64,000 nt of DNA from Comamonadaceae bacterium UBA2121 (GCA_002331385.1 DCYB01000001.1:248001-312000); one strand, 5' to 3'; positions 26,084-35,821 are shown, counted from the first letter of the stretch. Program-made: numbers and translations. Notes: a model not told the origin generated them from the letters alone.

Positions 26084-27741
26084 ATCGCGGGGTTGGATTT
26101 CTCTGATGTGCTCGCGGTGCGTGCCAGCAGCACCACTGGCAGCAATCCTGCCAGCACGATGGCGAGCGCGGCGATCGCGCCTTCTTCGTAGGTACCGCGT
26201 GCTGCCTCAGCATACAGCCAGGTGGCAAGGGTGTCGAAATTGGCGGGCCGCAGCAGCAGCGTGGCGGGCAGCTCCTTCATGGCGTCGACGAACACCAGCA
26301 ATGCACTGGTGGCAATAGCGGGCCGCAGCAGTGGCAAATGCACGCGCCAGAACGTGCCGTTGGTGCTTTCGCCCAGCAGGCGTGAGGCTTGCTCGAGCGT
26401 GGCGGGAATGCGCTGCAAACCGGCCTCTACTCCGCCCACAGGAATGACCAGAAAGCGGATGCCGCAGGCCACCACCAGCACCACGCCCAGCCCCATCAGT
26501 GGCAAGCCTGGCAGTTGCAGCAGGCTGGCCAGCCCGGCGTCCAGCGAGAGCGCGGGCGTGAGCAGTCCGATAGCGAGCACGGTGCCCGGAATGGCGTAGC
26601 CCAGCGTCGCCACGCGCGCCTGCCAGCGCACGGGGGCCTGCGTGCTCACGCCTTGGCGCGTGGCCCAGGCCACGATCACGCCCGCGAGTACGGTGACAAC
26701 GGTAACGCCCATGGCCAGCGTCAGGGTGTTGGCCAGGCTCGCCCACAGGCCGGACGATATGCCCTGCCCCCATCGCAGGCGTTTGAAGGTTTCCCACGCC
26801 AGATAGGCGGCGGGCGCGACAAAGCCGATCAGCACCGGCAGCGTGGTGGCTGCCGTGGCGAGCCACGCGGATGCGCCGCGCAGGCGCTCGGGTTGGATGG
26901 CGCGCATGCGTTGCGCCGAGCCAAAGCGCTGATGGCTGCGGCCATGGCGCTCCAGCCACATGATGAGCACGACGGCGATGAGCATGGAGCACGCAATCTG
27001 CGCCGCACCTGCGAGGTCAGTGCGTGTCACCCAGGTCGTGTAGACCGATACGGTGAGCGTGTTGATGCCGAGGAATTCGGACGCGCCGATGTCGTTCAGT
27101 GTTTCCAGCAACGCCAGGCTCAAGCCGACGGCCAGCGCGGGTCGCGCCATCGGCAAGGCGACGCGGCGGAAGGCGCCAAAGCGGCTTTCGCCGAGCGAAC
27201 GGGCGGCTTCCATGAGGTGCGCGGGCTGTGTCATGAACATGGCGCGGGCCGTCATGTACACGTATGGATAAAGCACGAAACCGAGCACAAAAATGGCCCC
27301 GCCCATGGAGCGCAGATCGGGCAGCCGCCATTCACGCGGACTGCTGTAGCCAAGCATCCAGCGCAGCGCGCCCTGCACCGGTCCGATGGGGTGCAGCAGA
27401 TCGAGATAGGCAAACGCCACGATGTATGCCGGCATCGCCAGCGGTAGCAGCAGCGCCCAATGCAGCACGCGCCGCCCCGGAAAATCGTGCGCCGTCACCA
27501 GCCAGGCGCAACCGGTGCCCACCACCAGCGTGAGCAGCCCCACGCCCACCAGCAACAGCGCGGTATTGACCGTCGCATCGGGCAACACATAGCGCACCAG
27601 ATGCTGCCAATGTGCCCAGTCAGCCCCGAGCGCCAGCCAGCACAGCGATGCCACAGGCGCCAGAACACCCAGCGCTATCAACACCGAAGCCGCCTGCCAC
27701 AGCGGCCCGACGGGGCGCAGTGGAGAGGCGGCTTGAAACAT
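26080..27741 (-). CDS. fbpB: Fe3+ ABC transporter permease (double permease)
   Basis: A 553-aa inner-membrane protein made of two fused binding-protein-dependent permease domains, each about 250 residues with six helices. The cytoplasmic EAA loops are seen as LMEAARSLGESRFGAFRRVALP and LEQASRLLGESTNGTFWRVHLP, which contact the ATPase. This fused form is typical of FbpB/SfuB/HitB. I chose ATG 27741, 18 residues inside the longest frame. It lies 37 bases from the binding-protein stop. Confidence 0.9.
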   Translation of the reverse strand: MFQAASPLRPVGPLWQAASVLIALGVLAPVASLCWLALGADWAHWQHLVRYVLPDATVNTALLLVGVGLLTLVVGTGCAWLVTAHDFPGRRVLHWALLLPLAMPAYIVAFAYLDLLHPIGPVQGALRWMLGYSSPREWRLPDLRSMGGAIFVLGFVLYPYVYMTARAMFMTQPAHLMEAARSLGESRFGAFRRVALPMARPALAVGLSLALLETLNDIGASEFLGINTLTVSVYTTWVTRTDLAGAAQIACSMLIAVVLIMWLERHGRSHQRFGSAQRMRAIQPERLRGASAWLATAATTLPVLIGFVAPAAYLAWETFKRLRWGQGISSGLWASLANTLTLAMGVTVVTVLAGVIVAWATRQGVSTQAPVRWQARVATLGYAIPGTVLAIGLLTPALSLDAGLASLLQLPGLPLMGLGVVLVVACGIRFLVIPVGGVEAGLQRIPATLEQASRLLGESTNGTFWRVHLPLLRPAIATSALLVFVDAMKELPATLLLRPANFDTLATWLYAEAARGTYEEGAIAALAIVLAGLLPVVLLARTASTSEKSNPAI

Positions 27742-27778
27742 GGTGAACCTGCGCTGCCGCGTGGGCAGCGCGGGTAAA

Positions 27779-28813
27779 TCAGCGGTCGAAGCCAACTTTG
27801 TCGACCAACGCGCTAGCTTGCTTCCTGTGCTTGGCGATTTCGGTCAGCGGCAGGGGATCGATCTTCAGCTCGCCAATGCTCTTGGCAACGACCGGGTCCA
27901 GCGCCACGCCCTTGCGCACAGGGTGCTCGTAGTTGGCCTGCGCATACATGACCTGCGCGGGCTCGGAGACGAGGAACTCCAGCAGCTTGACGGCGTTGTC
28001 CTTGTTGGGTGCGTGCTTGGCCACCGATGCGCCGCTGATGTTCACGTGCGTGCCGCCGCTCTTTTCGTTGGCAAAGGTGGGCTTGATGACCTTGATGGCG
28101 TCGCCCCACTTGCGGGCGTCCGTGCCTTCCTTGGCGGCCTTCATGTGGCCGACGTAGTAGGTGTTGGCCAGACCCACGTCGCAGATGCCGCCCAGAATGT
28201 CGCGTGCCACGTCGCGGTCGCCGCCGGTGGCCTTGCGTGCCAGATTGGCCTTCACGCCGCGCAGCCATTGCTCGGTTTTGGCTTCGCCATCATGGGCAAT
28301 CATGGCGGAGATCAGCGCCATGTTGTAGGGGTGCTGGCCTGCGCGAATGCAGACCTTGCCCTTCCAGTTCGGATCGGCCAGATCTTCATAGCGGAAGCTG
28401 GAGAGCGGCAGATTTTTTTCGGCGTACAACACACGGGCACGCATCGACAGCGTGAACCATTCGCCATTCGCGCCGCGCAGATTGGCGGGGATCGCGGACT
28501 CCAGCGCAGCCGACTTCACCGGCTGGGTGATGCCGCCTTCCACCAGATCGATCAGGTTGCCCGCGTCCACAGTCATCAGCACGTCGGCGGGCGAACGCTC
28601 GCCCTCGGCCTTCACGCGCTCCAGCAGACCGTCCTTCACGAACACCGTGTTCACCTTCACGTTGCTTTGCGCGGTGAACGCAGCCAGCAATGGCTGGATC
28701 AGCGCCGGCTCGCGCGTGGTGTAGAGCGTGACCTCCTGCGCTGCCTGCACCGAAAAAGCGGCCGTGCTGGCCAGTGCAGCCACCGTCAGAGCGAAAGAAA
28801 TACGTTGCTTCAT
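27779..28813 (-). CDS. fbpA: Fe3+ ABC transporter periplasmic binding protein
   Basis: A 344-aa ferric-binding protein with a signal peptide ending in SVQA. The first mature residues AQEVTLYTTRE are typical of FbpA/IdiA/FutA. The paired tyrosines that hold Fe3+ in this family are plausibly in the ANTYYVGHM segment (YY), supported by an earlier YTTR. I use ATG 28813 instead of an upstream in-frame start because it begins the signal peptide. It is the first gene of fbpABC and is preceded by a candidate Fur site. Confidence 0.9.
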   Translation of the reverse strand: MKQRISFALTVAALASTAAFSVQAAQEVTLYTTREPALIQPLLAAFTAQSNVKVNTVFVKDGLLERVKAEGERSPADVLMTVDAGNLIDLVEGGITQPVKSAALESAIPANLRGANGEWFTLSMRARVLYAEKNLPLSSFRYEDLADPNWKGKVCIRAGQHPYNMALISAMIAHDGEAKTEQWLRGVKANLARKATGGDRDVARDILGGICDVGLANTYYVGHMKAAKEGTDARKWGDAIKVIKPTFANEKSGGTHVNISGASVAKHAPNKDNAVKLLEFLVSEPAQVMYAQANYEHPVRKGVALDPVVAKSIGELKIDPLPLTEIAKHRKQASALVDKVGFDR

Positions 28814-28883
28814 GCTGATGAGTTCCTGAGGTTCATGGCGAAATTCGCACGCACCCGTCAAGCGAATGTCGAGCGATCTCCGC

Positions 28884-28903
28884 GAATGCTAATTGTTCTC
28901 AAC
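28884..28903 (-). promoter_or_regulatory. Candidate Fur box upstream of fbpA
   Basis: On the minus strand the sequence GTTGAGAACAATTAGCATTC lies about 70 bases before the fbpA start. It resembles the Fur consensus (GATAATGATAATCATTATC) in its AAC/AAT-rich inverted arrangement but matches only partly. Iron-controlled fbpABC expression is well known in this family; the site itself is inferred. Confidence 0.4.
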
Positions 28904-28972
28904 ATGATTGTGACATATCCCCGGACGCCCCAAAGGCTCAATCCGACCATGGTTGTGGGTGATCGCGGCGAC

Positions 28973-30221
28973 TCAGAATGCGTCGACGGGCATGTCTGCG
29001 CAGGTCATGTCACGGCGCTTCACCACGGCGAGCCATGGGCCGATCCTGGGCAACTCGTAATGAAAGAAGTAGCGCATGGCCGCCATGCGGCCCGTGTCGG
29101 CGTTGGCCGGGGCCTGCGCCTGCGCGCCGCGTGACAGCAAGCTGCAGGCAATGTCCAGCCACATCCACGCCAGCACCATGTGGCCTGCAGCCTGCATGAA
29201 AGGCACGGCGTTGGCCAGTGCTTCGGAGGCGTTGTCCGTCGCCCATGCGGCCTTGCTCGCGGCGCCCACCTCTGCCAACGTTGCGGCCAAATGATTGGCA
29301 TAGCCCGCTAGCGGCGCATGCGCCATCGCCCGCTGGATCGTGGCGTTCATCGTGCGTGCCAGCAACTGCAAACCTGCGCCGCCTTGCATGCGCACCTTGC
29401 GCCCCAGCAGATCGGCGGCCTGAATGCCATGCGTGCCTTCATGGATCATGTTGAGACGGTTGTCACGCCAGTATTGCTCTACCGGAAAATCGCGCGTGTA
29501 GTTACAACCACCATGCACCGGAATCGCCAGCGAGTTGGCTTCCAGACACCATTCGCACCCGGAATTTTGGCCAGCACGAGGTGCACGATGTTTTCCGTCA
29601 GCCCGTGCTCGCCCGCGCTGATCCACATCTTGTTGCCACGCAGGCGGTAGCGCGGCCCCATCGGATCGCTCTGTGAATCGGCACCATCAGGTTCTGCCCG
29701 CGTGGCGATGTCGCTCAGCGACGATCCGACCTGCGGCTCGGACAGCGCCATCGTGCCCGACCAGTGTCTATTGAATTCATTTGCGGCAAACACGTTTTGC
29801 TGCGCGGGCGAGCCGGCCAGCAGAATGGCATTGGCGTTCGCCGTCGTCAGCATGCTGGTGTTGATGCTGACGGACGCACAGGCAAAGAAACCATTCGCCG
29901 CAGCCTCCACCACATAGGGCAGTTGCATGCCGCCCATGGCGTAGTCCTGCGCGGCGCTCAACATGCCGCTGTCGGCATACGCCTGGCGCGCATCGTGGGC
30001 ACACTGCGGCAGTGTCACGCGCTCGCCATCAAAGTGCGGCTCCTGCACATCGACGGTGCGATTGAACGGCGCGAACTCGTCATGCGACATGCGCTCGCAG
30101 GTGTCGAGCACGGCATCAAACGTCTCGCGCAAATGGTCCGCGAAGCGGGGCGCTGGGTGAGCTAAGTGACGTCGAGCCAGTCGTGGAGCAGGAAATGGGT
30201 GGTGGTGCGGAGCGTGCTCAT
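28973..30221 (-). pseudogene. Acyl-CoA dehydrogenase, broken by frame changes and an internal deletion
   Basis: The start is at ATG 30221 (MSTLRTTTHFLLHDWLDVT), which meets a TAG after 19 codons. The homologous frame continues in a shifted register from about 30165 (FADHLRETFDAVLD...) through the N-terminal ACAD domain to GANG near 29570. It then shifts again and resumes at CEWCLEANSLAIPVHGG near 29540, running to 28973. Relatives are about 600 residues. Roughly 150 residues of the flavin core seem lost, so the enzyme cannot work. It is the third gene of the fadB-thiolase set. Confidence 0.82.
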
Positions 30222-30304
30222 GGGTGCCAGAAGAAGGGATGGTTGGGGTGTGCCAATTGCAGGAATGCGGGACACCCTCACAGCAAACGGAAAAAGTGCT
30301 CTCC

Positions 30305-30320
30305 CCGTTTGGCCAAACGG
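30305..30320. repeat. Perfect 16-bp palindrome between pseudogene and thiolase
   Basis: CCGTTTGGCCAAACGG is a perfect inverted repeat. It is followed at about 30334-30357 by a CCCTCCCCTG...CAGGAGAGGG stem. Both lie downstream of the thiolase and upstream of the pseudogene start. Possible transcription-end hairpins or a dispersed intergenic repeat. Confidence 0.6.
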
Positions 30321-30393
30321 CGGTGATGCCGCGCCCTCCCCTGCAGACAGGAGAGGGTTGGAGGGGAACGCCGTACGCATCCCCGCCAAGGCA

Positions 30394-31569
30394 TCACAGC
30401 ACTTCAAACACGCCCGCTGCACCCATGCCGCCGCCAATGCACATCGTCACGCAGACACGCTTGGCGCCGCGGCGTTTGCCTTCGATGAGGGCGTGGCCGG
30501 TCAGGCGCTGACCACTTACGCCGTAAGGATGGCCCAGCGCAATCGCGCCGCCGTTCACGTTGAGTCGATCCGCGGGAATGCCCAGCTTGTCGCGGCAATA
30601 CAGCACCTGCACCGCGAAGGCTTCGTTCAGCTCCCACAAATCAATGTCGTCTACCGTCAGGCCCAATTTCTTCAACACCTTGGGCACAGCAAAGACCGGG
30701 CCGATACCCATTTCATCGGGCTCGCACCCCGCCACGGCAAAGCCCAGGAAACGGCCCAGCGGCTGAAGGTGGTTGCGGCTGGCGAACGCCTCGCTCACGA
30801 CGACACAAGCACCTGCACCGTCCGAGAACTGGCTCGCGTTGCCCGCGGCGATCACGCCGCCCGGCATGGCGGGCTTGATGCCGCTGATGCCTTCCTTGGT
30901 TGTGCCTTCGCGCAGGCCCTCGTCGGCGCTCACGGTCACTTCCTTCGTGATCAGCCCGATGGTCTTGTCGACCACGCCCGCGGTCACGGTGATGGGTGCG
31001 ATCTCGGCCTGGAACAGCCCGGCGGCTTGCGCCGCACACGCCTTTTGCTGGCTGGCAGCGCCATATTCGTCCATGGCATCGCGACCAATGCCGTAGCGCT
31101 TGGCCACTTGTTCTGCGGTTTGCAGCATGTTCCAGTAGATCTCGGGCTTCTGCTTTTCCAGCGCGAGGTCCTTGATCATGTGGAGATTCATTTCCTGCTG
31201 CACGCAGGAGATGCTCTCCACACCACCAGCCACATACACGTCGCCCTCGCCCGCGATGATGCGCTGCGCCGCCGTCGCGATCGTCTGCAGGCCGGACGAG
31301 CAAAAGCGGTTGATGGTCATGCCCGATGTGGTGACGGGCAAGCCCGCCTTGAGCGCAATCTGGCGCGCGATGTTCATGCCGGTCGCGCCTTCCGGGTTGG
31401 CGCAGCCCATGATGACGTCGTCAACCAGCGGGCCATCGATACCTGCGCGCTGCACGGCGTGCTGCACCGCGTGGCCGCCCAGCGTCGCGCCGTGCGTCAT
31501 GTTGAAGGAGCCCTTCCAGCTTTTGGCAAGCGGTGTGCGGGCGGTGGAGACAATCACTGCGGAGGTCAT
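30394..31569 (-). CDS. Acetyl-CoA C-acyltransferase (thiolase)
   Basis: A 391-aa thiolase performing the last step of beta-oxidation (3-ketoacyl-CoA + CoA to acyl-CoA + acetyl-CoA). The nucleophile Cys 90 is in NRFCSSGLQ, the GHPYGVSGQR motif supplies His 347, and the general acid Cys 377 is in CIGGGMG. It follows the FadB-like gene on the same strand, 60 bases away, in the usual partner arrangement. Functional with the FadB-like protein as a degradation complex (inference from order). Confidence 0.92.
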   Translation of the reverse strand: MTSAVIVSTARTPLAKSWKGSFNMTHGATLGGHAVQHAVQRAGIDGPLVDDVIMGCANPEGATGMNIARQIALKAGLPVTTSGMTINRFCSSGLQTIATAAQRIIAGEGDVYVAGGVESISCVQQEMNLHMIKDLALEKQKPEIYWNMLQTAEQVAKRYGIGRDAMDEYGAASQQKACAAQAAGLFQAEIAPITVTAGVVDKTIGLITKEVTVSADEGLREGTTKEGISGIKPAMPGGVIAAGNASQFSDGAGACVVVSEAFASRNHLQPLGRFLGFAVAGCEPDEMGIGPVFAVPKVLKKLGLTVDDIDLWELNEAFAVQVLYCRDKLGIPADRLNVNGGAIALGHPYGVSGQRLTGHALIEGKRRGAKRVCVTMCIGGGMGAAGVFEVL

Positions 31570-31629
31570 TGCGTTGTTCCTTGGAATTTCGTTGTCGTCG
31601 TGTTCGGTCGGTGTGTGTGCGCTGCGCGC

Positions 31630-33732
31630 TTACGCAAAGGTCTTGCCTGCTGCGGCCAGGTCCAGAATGAGCTTCGATGGTGCCCATGCCTTCGCATCGT
31701 CGTGCGGATTGCGCGCAAAGCGCTTCATGGCCTGCACCACGTTGAACAACCCTACCTCCCCCGCGTAATGCATTGGGCCACCGCGCCAGATCGGAAAGCC
31801 ATAGCCCGTGAGGTACACCATGTCGATATCGCCCGACTTGGAGGCAATGCCCTCCTCCAGAATCTTCGCGCCCTCGTTCACGAGCGAGTACACCAGACGC
31901 TGCACGATCTCGTCATCGGAAATCTTGCGCGGCGTGATGCCTTGCTGCTGGCGGTAGTCCTCGATCATCTTCAGCACCACAGGACTGGGCTTCGCATCGC
32001 GCTTACCGGCCTCGTAGTCGTACCAACCCGCGCTCGTCTTCTGGCCAAAGCGCCCCATTTCGCAGAGCAGGTCCGCCGTCTTGCTGTACTTGATGTCCGG
32101 CTGCTCGACATAGCGACGCTTGCGGATGGCCCAACCAATGTCGTTGCCCGCCATGTCGATCATGCGGAACGGCCCCATCGGGAAGCCGAACTTCTCGATG
32201 GCACGATCCACCTGCTCGGGCGTCGCACCTTCATCCAGCAAGAATCCCGCCTGCTGGCTGTAGCGCTCGATCATGCGGTTGCCGATGAAGCCATCGCACA
32301 CGCCCGACACTACCGCCGTCTTCTTGATCTTCTTTGCCAGCGCCATCACCGTCGCCAGCACGTCCTTGGCCGTCTTCTCGCCGCGCACGACTTCCAGCAG
32401 CTTCATCACATTGGCCGGGCTGAAGAAATGCATGCCCACCACATCCTGCGGACGCTTGGTGAACGATGCGATCTGGTTCACATCCAGCGTCGACGTGTTG
32501 GACGCCAGAATCGCGCCCGGCTTCGCCACCTCGTCGAGCCTGGAGAACACCTGCTCCTTGACGCCCATGTCCTCGAACACGGCTTCGATGATCAGATCGC
32601 AATCCTTCAGGTCATCGTAGGCCAGCGACGTGGACAGCAAGGCCATGCGCGCCTCGTACTTGTCCGCCTTCAGCTTGCCCTTCTTCACCTGTGCTTCGTA
32701 GTTCTTGCGGATCGTTGCGATGCCTCGGTCCAGCGCCTCCTGTTTCATCTCCAGAATCGTCACAGGAATGCCCGCGTTCAGGAAATTCATGCTGATGCCG
32801 CCGCCCATCGTGCCCGCACCAATCACGCCCACCTTCCTGATCTCGCGTTTGGGCGTGTCGGACGGAACATCCGGAATCTTGGACGCTGCCCGCTCGGCAA
32901 AGAACAGATGGCGCAGCGAACGCGACTCGGGCGTGAACATCAGGTTCAGGAACAGCTCGCGCTCTTTCATCAGCCCGTCTTCAAAATCACGCGAAGTCGT
33001 CGCGGCCTCGACCGCATCCACGCACTTGCCAGGCGCGGGAAAATGCTTCGCCATGCCTTTCACCATGTTGCGCGCGAACTGGAAATACGCCTCGCCCTGC
33101 GGGTGCTTGCACGGCAAATGGCGCACCAGTGGCAGCGGACGCACATCCGCAACGCTGCGTGCAAACGCCAACGCCTCTTGCGCCAGCGCTTGCGCCGAAG
33201 TGGCCAGTTGGTCGAACAGCTTCTGGCCGGGAATGGACGCCAGCATTTCGCTGGGCACCGCCTCGCCCGTTGCAATCATGTTCAGCGCCGGCTCCACACC
33301 AATCACGCGCGGCAGACGCTGCGTGCCGCCCGCACCGGGCAACAGGCCCAGCTTCACCTCGGGCAGCGCCACGCTGCACCCCGGAGCCACCACGCGGTAG
33401 TGACACCCCAGCGCCAACTCCAGGCCACCGCCCATGCACACCGAGTGAATCGCGGCCACCACCGGCTTGCCAAAATGCTCCACCGTGCGGATCACCGAAT
33501 GCAGATTCGGATCCTGCAGCGACTTCGGTGTGCCGAACTCCTTGATGTCCGCCCCACCCGAAAACGCCTTGCCCGCGCCCGTGATCACCACCGCCTTCAC
33601 GGCAGCGTCATCCTCCGCCCGCGCCAGCCCATCCACAATACCCTGCCGCGTATCCAACCCAAGCCCGTTCACGGGCGGATTGTTCAAAGTGATCACAGCC
33701 ACGTCACCGTGGACTTGGTACTCAGCCGTCAT
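31630..33732 (-). CDS. 3-hydroxyacyl-CoA dehydrogenase / enoyl-CoA hydratase (FadB-like)
   Basis: A 700-aa bifunctional beta-oxidation enzyme. The hydratase domain has GGADIKEFG, GGGLELALGCHYR with Glu 105 and LPEVKLGL with Glu 125. The dehydrogenase domain has GAGTMGGG near residue 305 and MHFFSPANVMKLLEVV. I start at ATG 33732, where the family homology begins; the frame upstream is non-coding. About 50 bases upstream lies a short palindrome that could be a regulator site. Paralogue of the protein at 14537-16633. Confidence 0.92.
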   Translation of the reverse strand: MTAEYQVHGDVAVITLNNPPVNGLGLDTRQGIVDGLARAEDDAAVKAVVITGAGKAFSGGADIKEFGTPKSLQDPNLHSVIRTVEHFGKPVVAAIHSVCMGGGLELALGCHYRVVAPGCSVALPEVKLGLLPGAGGTQRLPRVIGVEPALNMIATGEAVPSEMLASIPGQKLFDQLATSAQALAQEALAFARSVADVRPLPLVRHLPCKHPQGEAYFQFARNMVKGMAKHFPAPGKCVDAVEAATTSRDFEDGLMKERELFLNLMFTPESRSLRHLFFAERAASKIPDVPSDTPKREIRKVGVIGAGTMGGGISMNFLNAGIPVTILEMKQEALDRGIATIRKNYEAQVKKGKLKADKYEARMALLSTSLAYDDLKDCDLIIEAVFEDMGVKEQVFSRLDEVAKPGAILASNTSTLDVNQIASFTKRPQDVVGMHFFSPANVMKLLEVVRGEKTAKDVLATVMALAKKIKKTAVVSGVCDGFIGNRMIERYSQQAGFLLDEGATPEQVDRAIEKFGFPMGPFRMIDMAGNDIGWAIRKRRYVEQPDIKYSKTADLLCEMGRFGQKTSAGWYDYEAGKRDAKPSPVVLKMIEDYRQQQGITPRKISDDEIVQRLVYSLVNEGAKILEEGIASKSGDIDMVYLTGYGFPIWRGGPMHYAGEVGLFNVVQAMKRFARNPHDDAKAWAPSKLILDLAAAGKTFA

Positions 33733-33776
33733 GGCTATCGCTCCTGGAGTTAGTTGAATGAAGGCACAAAAAAAAG

Positions 33777-33790
33777 AACGGTCGTCCGTT
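33777..33790. promoter_or_regulatory. Imperfect palindrome upstream of fadB-like gene (candidate operator)
   Basis: AACGGTCGTCCGTT is symmetrical at 12 of 14 positions and lies 45-58 bases upstream of the start codon. TetR-family regulators of fatty-acid genes in Burkholderiales commonly use short palindromes of this kind. No regulator gene is adjacent, so assignment is tentative. Confidence 0.35.
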
Positions 33791-34012
33791 TTTCGCCAGT
33801 CTATCGGGAGTCGAAATGACGGTTTGTCTCGATTGAGACAATTGCATGGAAAGGCAAAAGAATGGCGCTCATTCGAACGTGCAGCCTTGCGGCTCGCGCC
33901 GAGTTGTGATGGGCCTTTGATGACTGCAACCGTGACTAGGAGCACACGGTCAATGGCGCTGCCGAAATCCACCGCTTAGAAAAATTAACCACGCTATCGT
34001 GGCCCGCCAGTC
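33791..34012. other. Intergenic stretch, no supported gene
   Basis: This is the upstream region of the fadB-like gene. It shows no credible reading frame, tRNA or repeat beyond the palindrome at its edge. Confidence 0.5.
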
Positions 34013-34120
34013 TCAGCGAGTAGTTCGAACTGCTGCGCCTGTTTCTGGCAAACGCTTCTGACGCCCCACTTCAGCGGCGAGGTCCGTAACCTGTTTGCCG
34101 AACGCGTCAGCCCACAGCAT
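34013..34120 (-). CDS. Small ORF of unknown function (35 aa)
   Basis: The frame starts at ATG 34120, has a strong GGAGGGTGA ribosome site about 9 bases upstream, and encodes a charged peptide (MLWADAFGKQ then VTDLAAEVGRQK). It lies alone between the fadB-like gene and the peroxiredoxin. I do not recognise it; it could be the tail of a decayed gene. The rest of the stretch to 34430 holds nothing I can support. Confidence 0.25.
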   Translation of the reverse strand: MLWADAFGKQVTDLAAEVGRQKRLPETGAAVRTTR

Positions 34121-34431
34121 GCTTTTTTCACCCTCCTCAGTTTTCGTTCGCGTGGCCTTCGACGTCCAATGACTGTGATTGCAACGCCAGATGTTGCGTC
34201 TGCAAGATGTGCCCGCGTAGCGCCGTCCGATCTTCACCGCCTGCAAAAAACTCGTCGACCAATACTCCTTCGATACGCGCGCGTGGTATGAGAAGGGCGA
34301 GCGCAAGTGTCATCGCGGTCCGCATGGAAATGGTAAAACGCGCTGAAGTACGGTGCTATTCCGGCTGGCAACCATCCGCCGCGCGGTTAGTGCAATTCAG
34401 TTCATAGCGGGCAACTCTCCCCGATCACCCG

Positions 34432-34980
34432 TCACTTGCTACTGCCCAGCTTCTTCACCGCCGCCAGCGTTTTCTCCACATGCTGCATCGGGTCGCTGCC
34501 TTCGTGGACGAAGGCGATCTTGCCATCTTTGCCAATGACGTACGAGATGCGATCGGCCATATTCGGGCGCGCCGCGTGGGTGGCGTCGTAGGCGCGGATG
34601 GTTTTGGCGTCGGGGTCGGAGATCACGGCGAACTGGTCGCGGCAGGCTTCGGTGGAGAACTTCTTGAGGGTGTCGATGTCGTCGTGCGAGATGCCGACCA
34701 CCGTGGCCCCGGCCTGCTTGAACTGGGGCGAGGCTTCCGCGAACGCGTGCGCCTCCAGCGTGCAGCCCTGCGTAAAGGCCTTCGGAAAGAAGTACAGCAC
34801 CACCGGCCCCTTCTGCAGTTCTGCTCCGATGTCGAAGCTGAACGTCTTGCCCGCCATGGCCCCCGTCGTGCTGAAGGCAGGCGCTCTATCGCCGGGTTGG
34901 AGTGCCGCGAAGCCGGGCGCGTGCGCCAGCGCGCAGGTGGCGAAGGCGATTGAACGAATGACGGTGTTGAAGTGACGCAT
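34432..34980 (-). CDS. Exported peroxiredoxin (AhpC/TSA, Bcp-like)
   Basis: A 182-aa peroxiredoxin that reduces peroxides with a catalytic cysteine. The peroxidatic Cys is about residue 73 in KAFTQGCTLEA, where most Prx have TxxC. A signal peptide of about 26 residues (SIAFATCALAHAPGFA) indicates periplasmic location, unusual for Bcp proteins. I use the second ATG (34980) because GAGGAG lies 7 bases before it. It precedes no obvious partner, so the reductant is unknown. Confidence 0.87.
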   Translation of the reverse strand: MRHFNTVIRSIAFATCALAHAPGFAALQPGDRAPAFSTTGAMAGKTFSFDIGAELQKGPVVLYFFPKAFTQGCTLEAHAFAEASPQFKQAGATVVGISHDDIDTLKKFSTEACRDQFAVISDPDAKTIRAYDATHAARPNMADRISYVIGKDGKIAFVHEGSDPMQHVEKTLAAVKKLGSSK

Positions 34981-35116
34981 GGTGCTGCTCCTCATGATTC
35001 CTGAGTTCCACTGCGCGGCGCATGGTGCAATACAGACTCTGGACGGGTGGTGCCTGCATCATGCACCACATGGTTGCCCCGCACGGATCCACAGGGTATC
35101 CGGGATCGCGCGGCAT

Positions 35117-35821
35117 TCACACTTCCAGCCATTCGCGCCGAATGGTTTCAGCGCCACGCAGTTGGTCTGCATTGCCGGAAAAGACGATCTGCCCTTTGCC
35201 CATCACGAGCACGCGATCGGATATGTCCAGTGCAATGCCGAGCTTCTGTTCGATGAGAAGCACGCCCACGCCGCGCGCCTTGAGTGTCTGCAGGAACTGC
35301 GCCACCTGCTGGACGATCATCGGTGCCAGCCCTTCGGTCGGTTCATCGATGAGGATGATCTGCGGCGCGCCCATGAGCGTGCGGCCCAGCGCCAGCATTT
35401 GCTGCTCGCCGCCCGACAGCACGCCCGCCGGCACCTGCCGCCGCGCGTGCAGGGACGGGAAAAGTGCATACATATCGTCCAGCGTCCACTGCGCTGGCTG
35501 CGCGCCTGGCGATGGTGGCTTGCGCCCCAACAGCAGGTTGTGCTCGACCGAGAGACCCGGAAAAATGTCCCGGTTTTCTGGGACGTAGCCAATGCCGCGT
35601 TGGGCAATGGCATAAGTGGGTTGCCCCAACAGTTCGACGCCCTGCCAGCGCACACTCCCTTCGCAGGCAACCAGCCCCATGACGGCCTTGGCCAGCGTAG
35701 ATCGACCTGATCCATTGCGCCCGAGCAGCGCCACGATTTCTCCCGGCTCCACGCGCACATCGACACCGCGCAGAATGTGGCTTTTTCCGTAATAGGCATG
35801 CAACGCGGAAATGCTCAACAT
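35117..35821 (-). CDS. livF: Branched-chain amino-acid-type ABC ATPase LivF, with altered Walker A
   Basis: A 234-aa ATPase with LSGGEQQMLALGR as the ABC signature, Walker B IILIDEPTEGLAP and the switch His replaced by Gln in LLIEQKLG, as usual in LivF. The phosphate-binding loop reads GRNGSGRST with Arg 40 where nearly all ABC ATPases have Lys. The DNA codon is CGA, so it is not a reading error within the sequence given. Overlaps the LivG stop by 7 bases. Substrates of LIV-type systems include branched amino acids, amides, urea and aromatic acids. Confidence 0.9.
   Translation of the reverse strand: MLSISALHAYYGKSHILRGVDVRVEPGEIVALLGRNGSGRSTLAKAVMGLVACEGSVRWQGVELLGQPTYAIAQRGIGYVPENRDIFPGLSVEHNLLLGRKPPSPGAQPAQWTLDDMYALFPSLHARRQVPAGVLSGGEQQMLALGRTLMGAPQIILIDEPTEGLAPMIVQQVAQFLQTLKARGVGVLLIEQKLGIALDISDRVLVMGKGQIVFSGNADQLRGAETIRREWLEV

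Noticed and set aside
30166..33753. Plus-strand open frame of 1195 codons
   Set aside because: It is the antisense shadow of the thiolase and fadB-like genes. Composition is Arg/His/Ala-rich with no domain, and no ribosome site precedes it.
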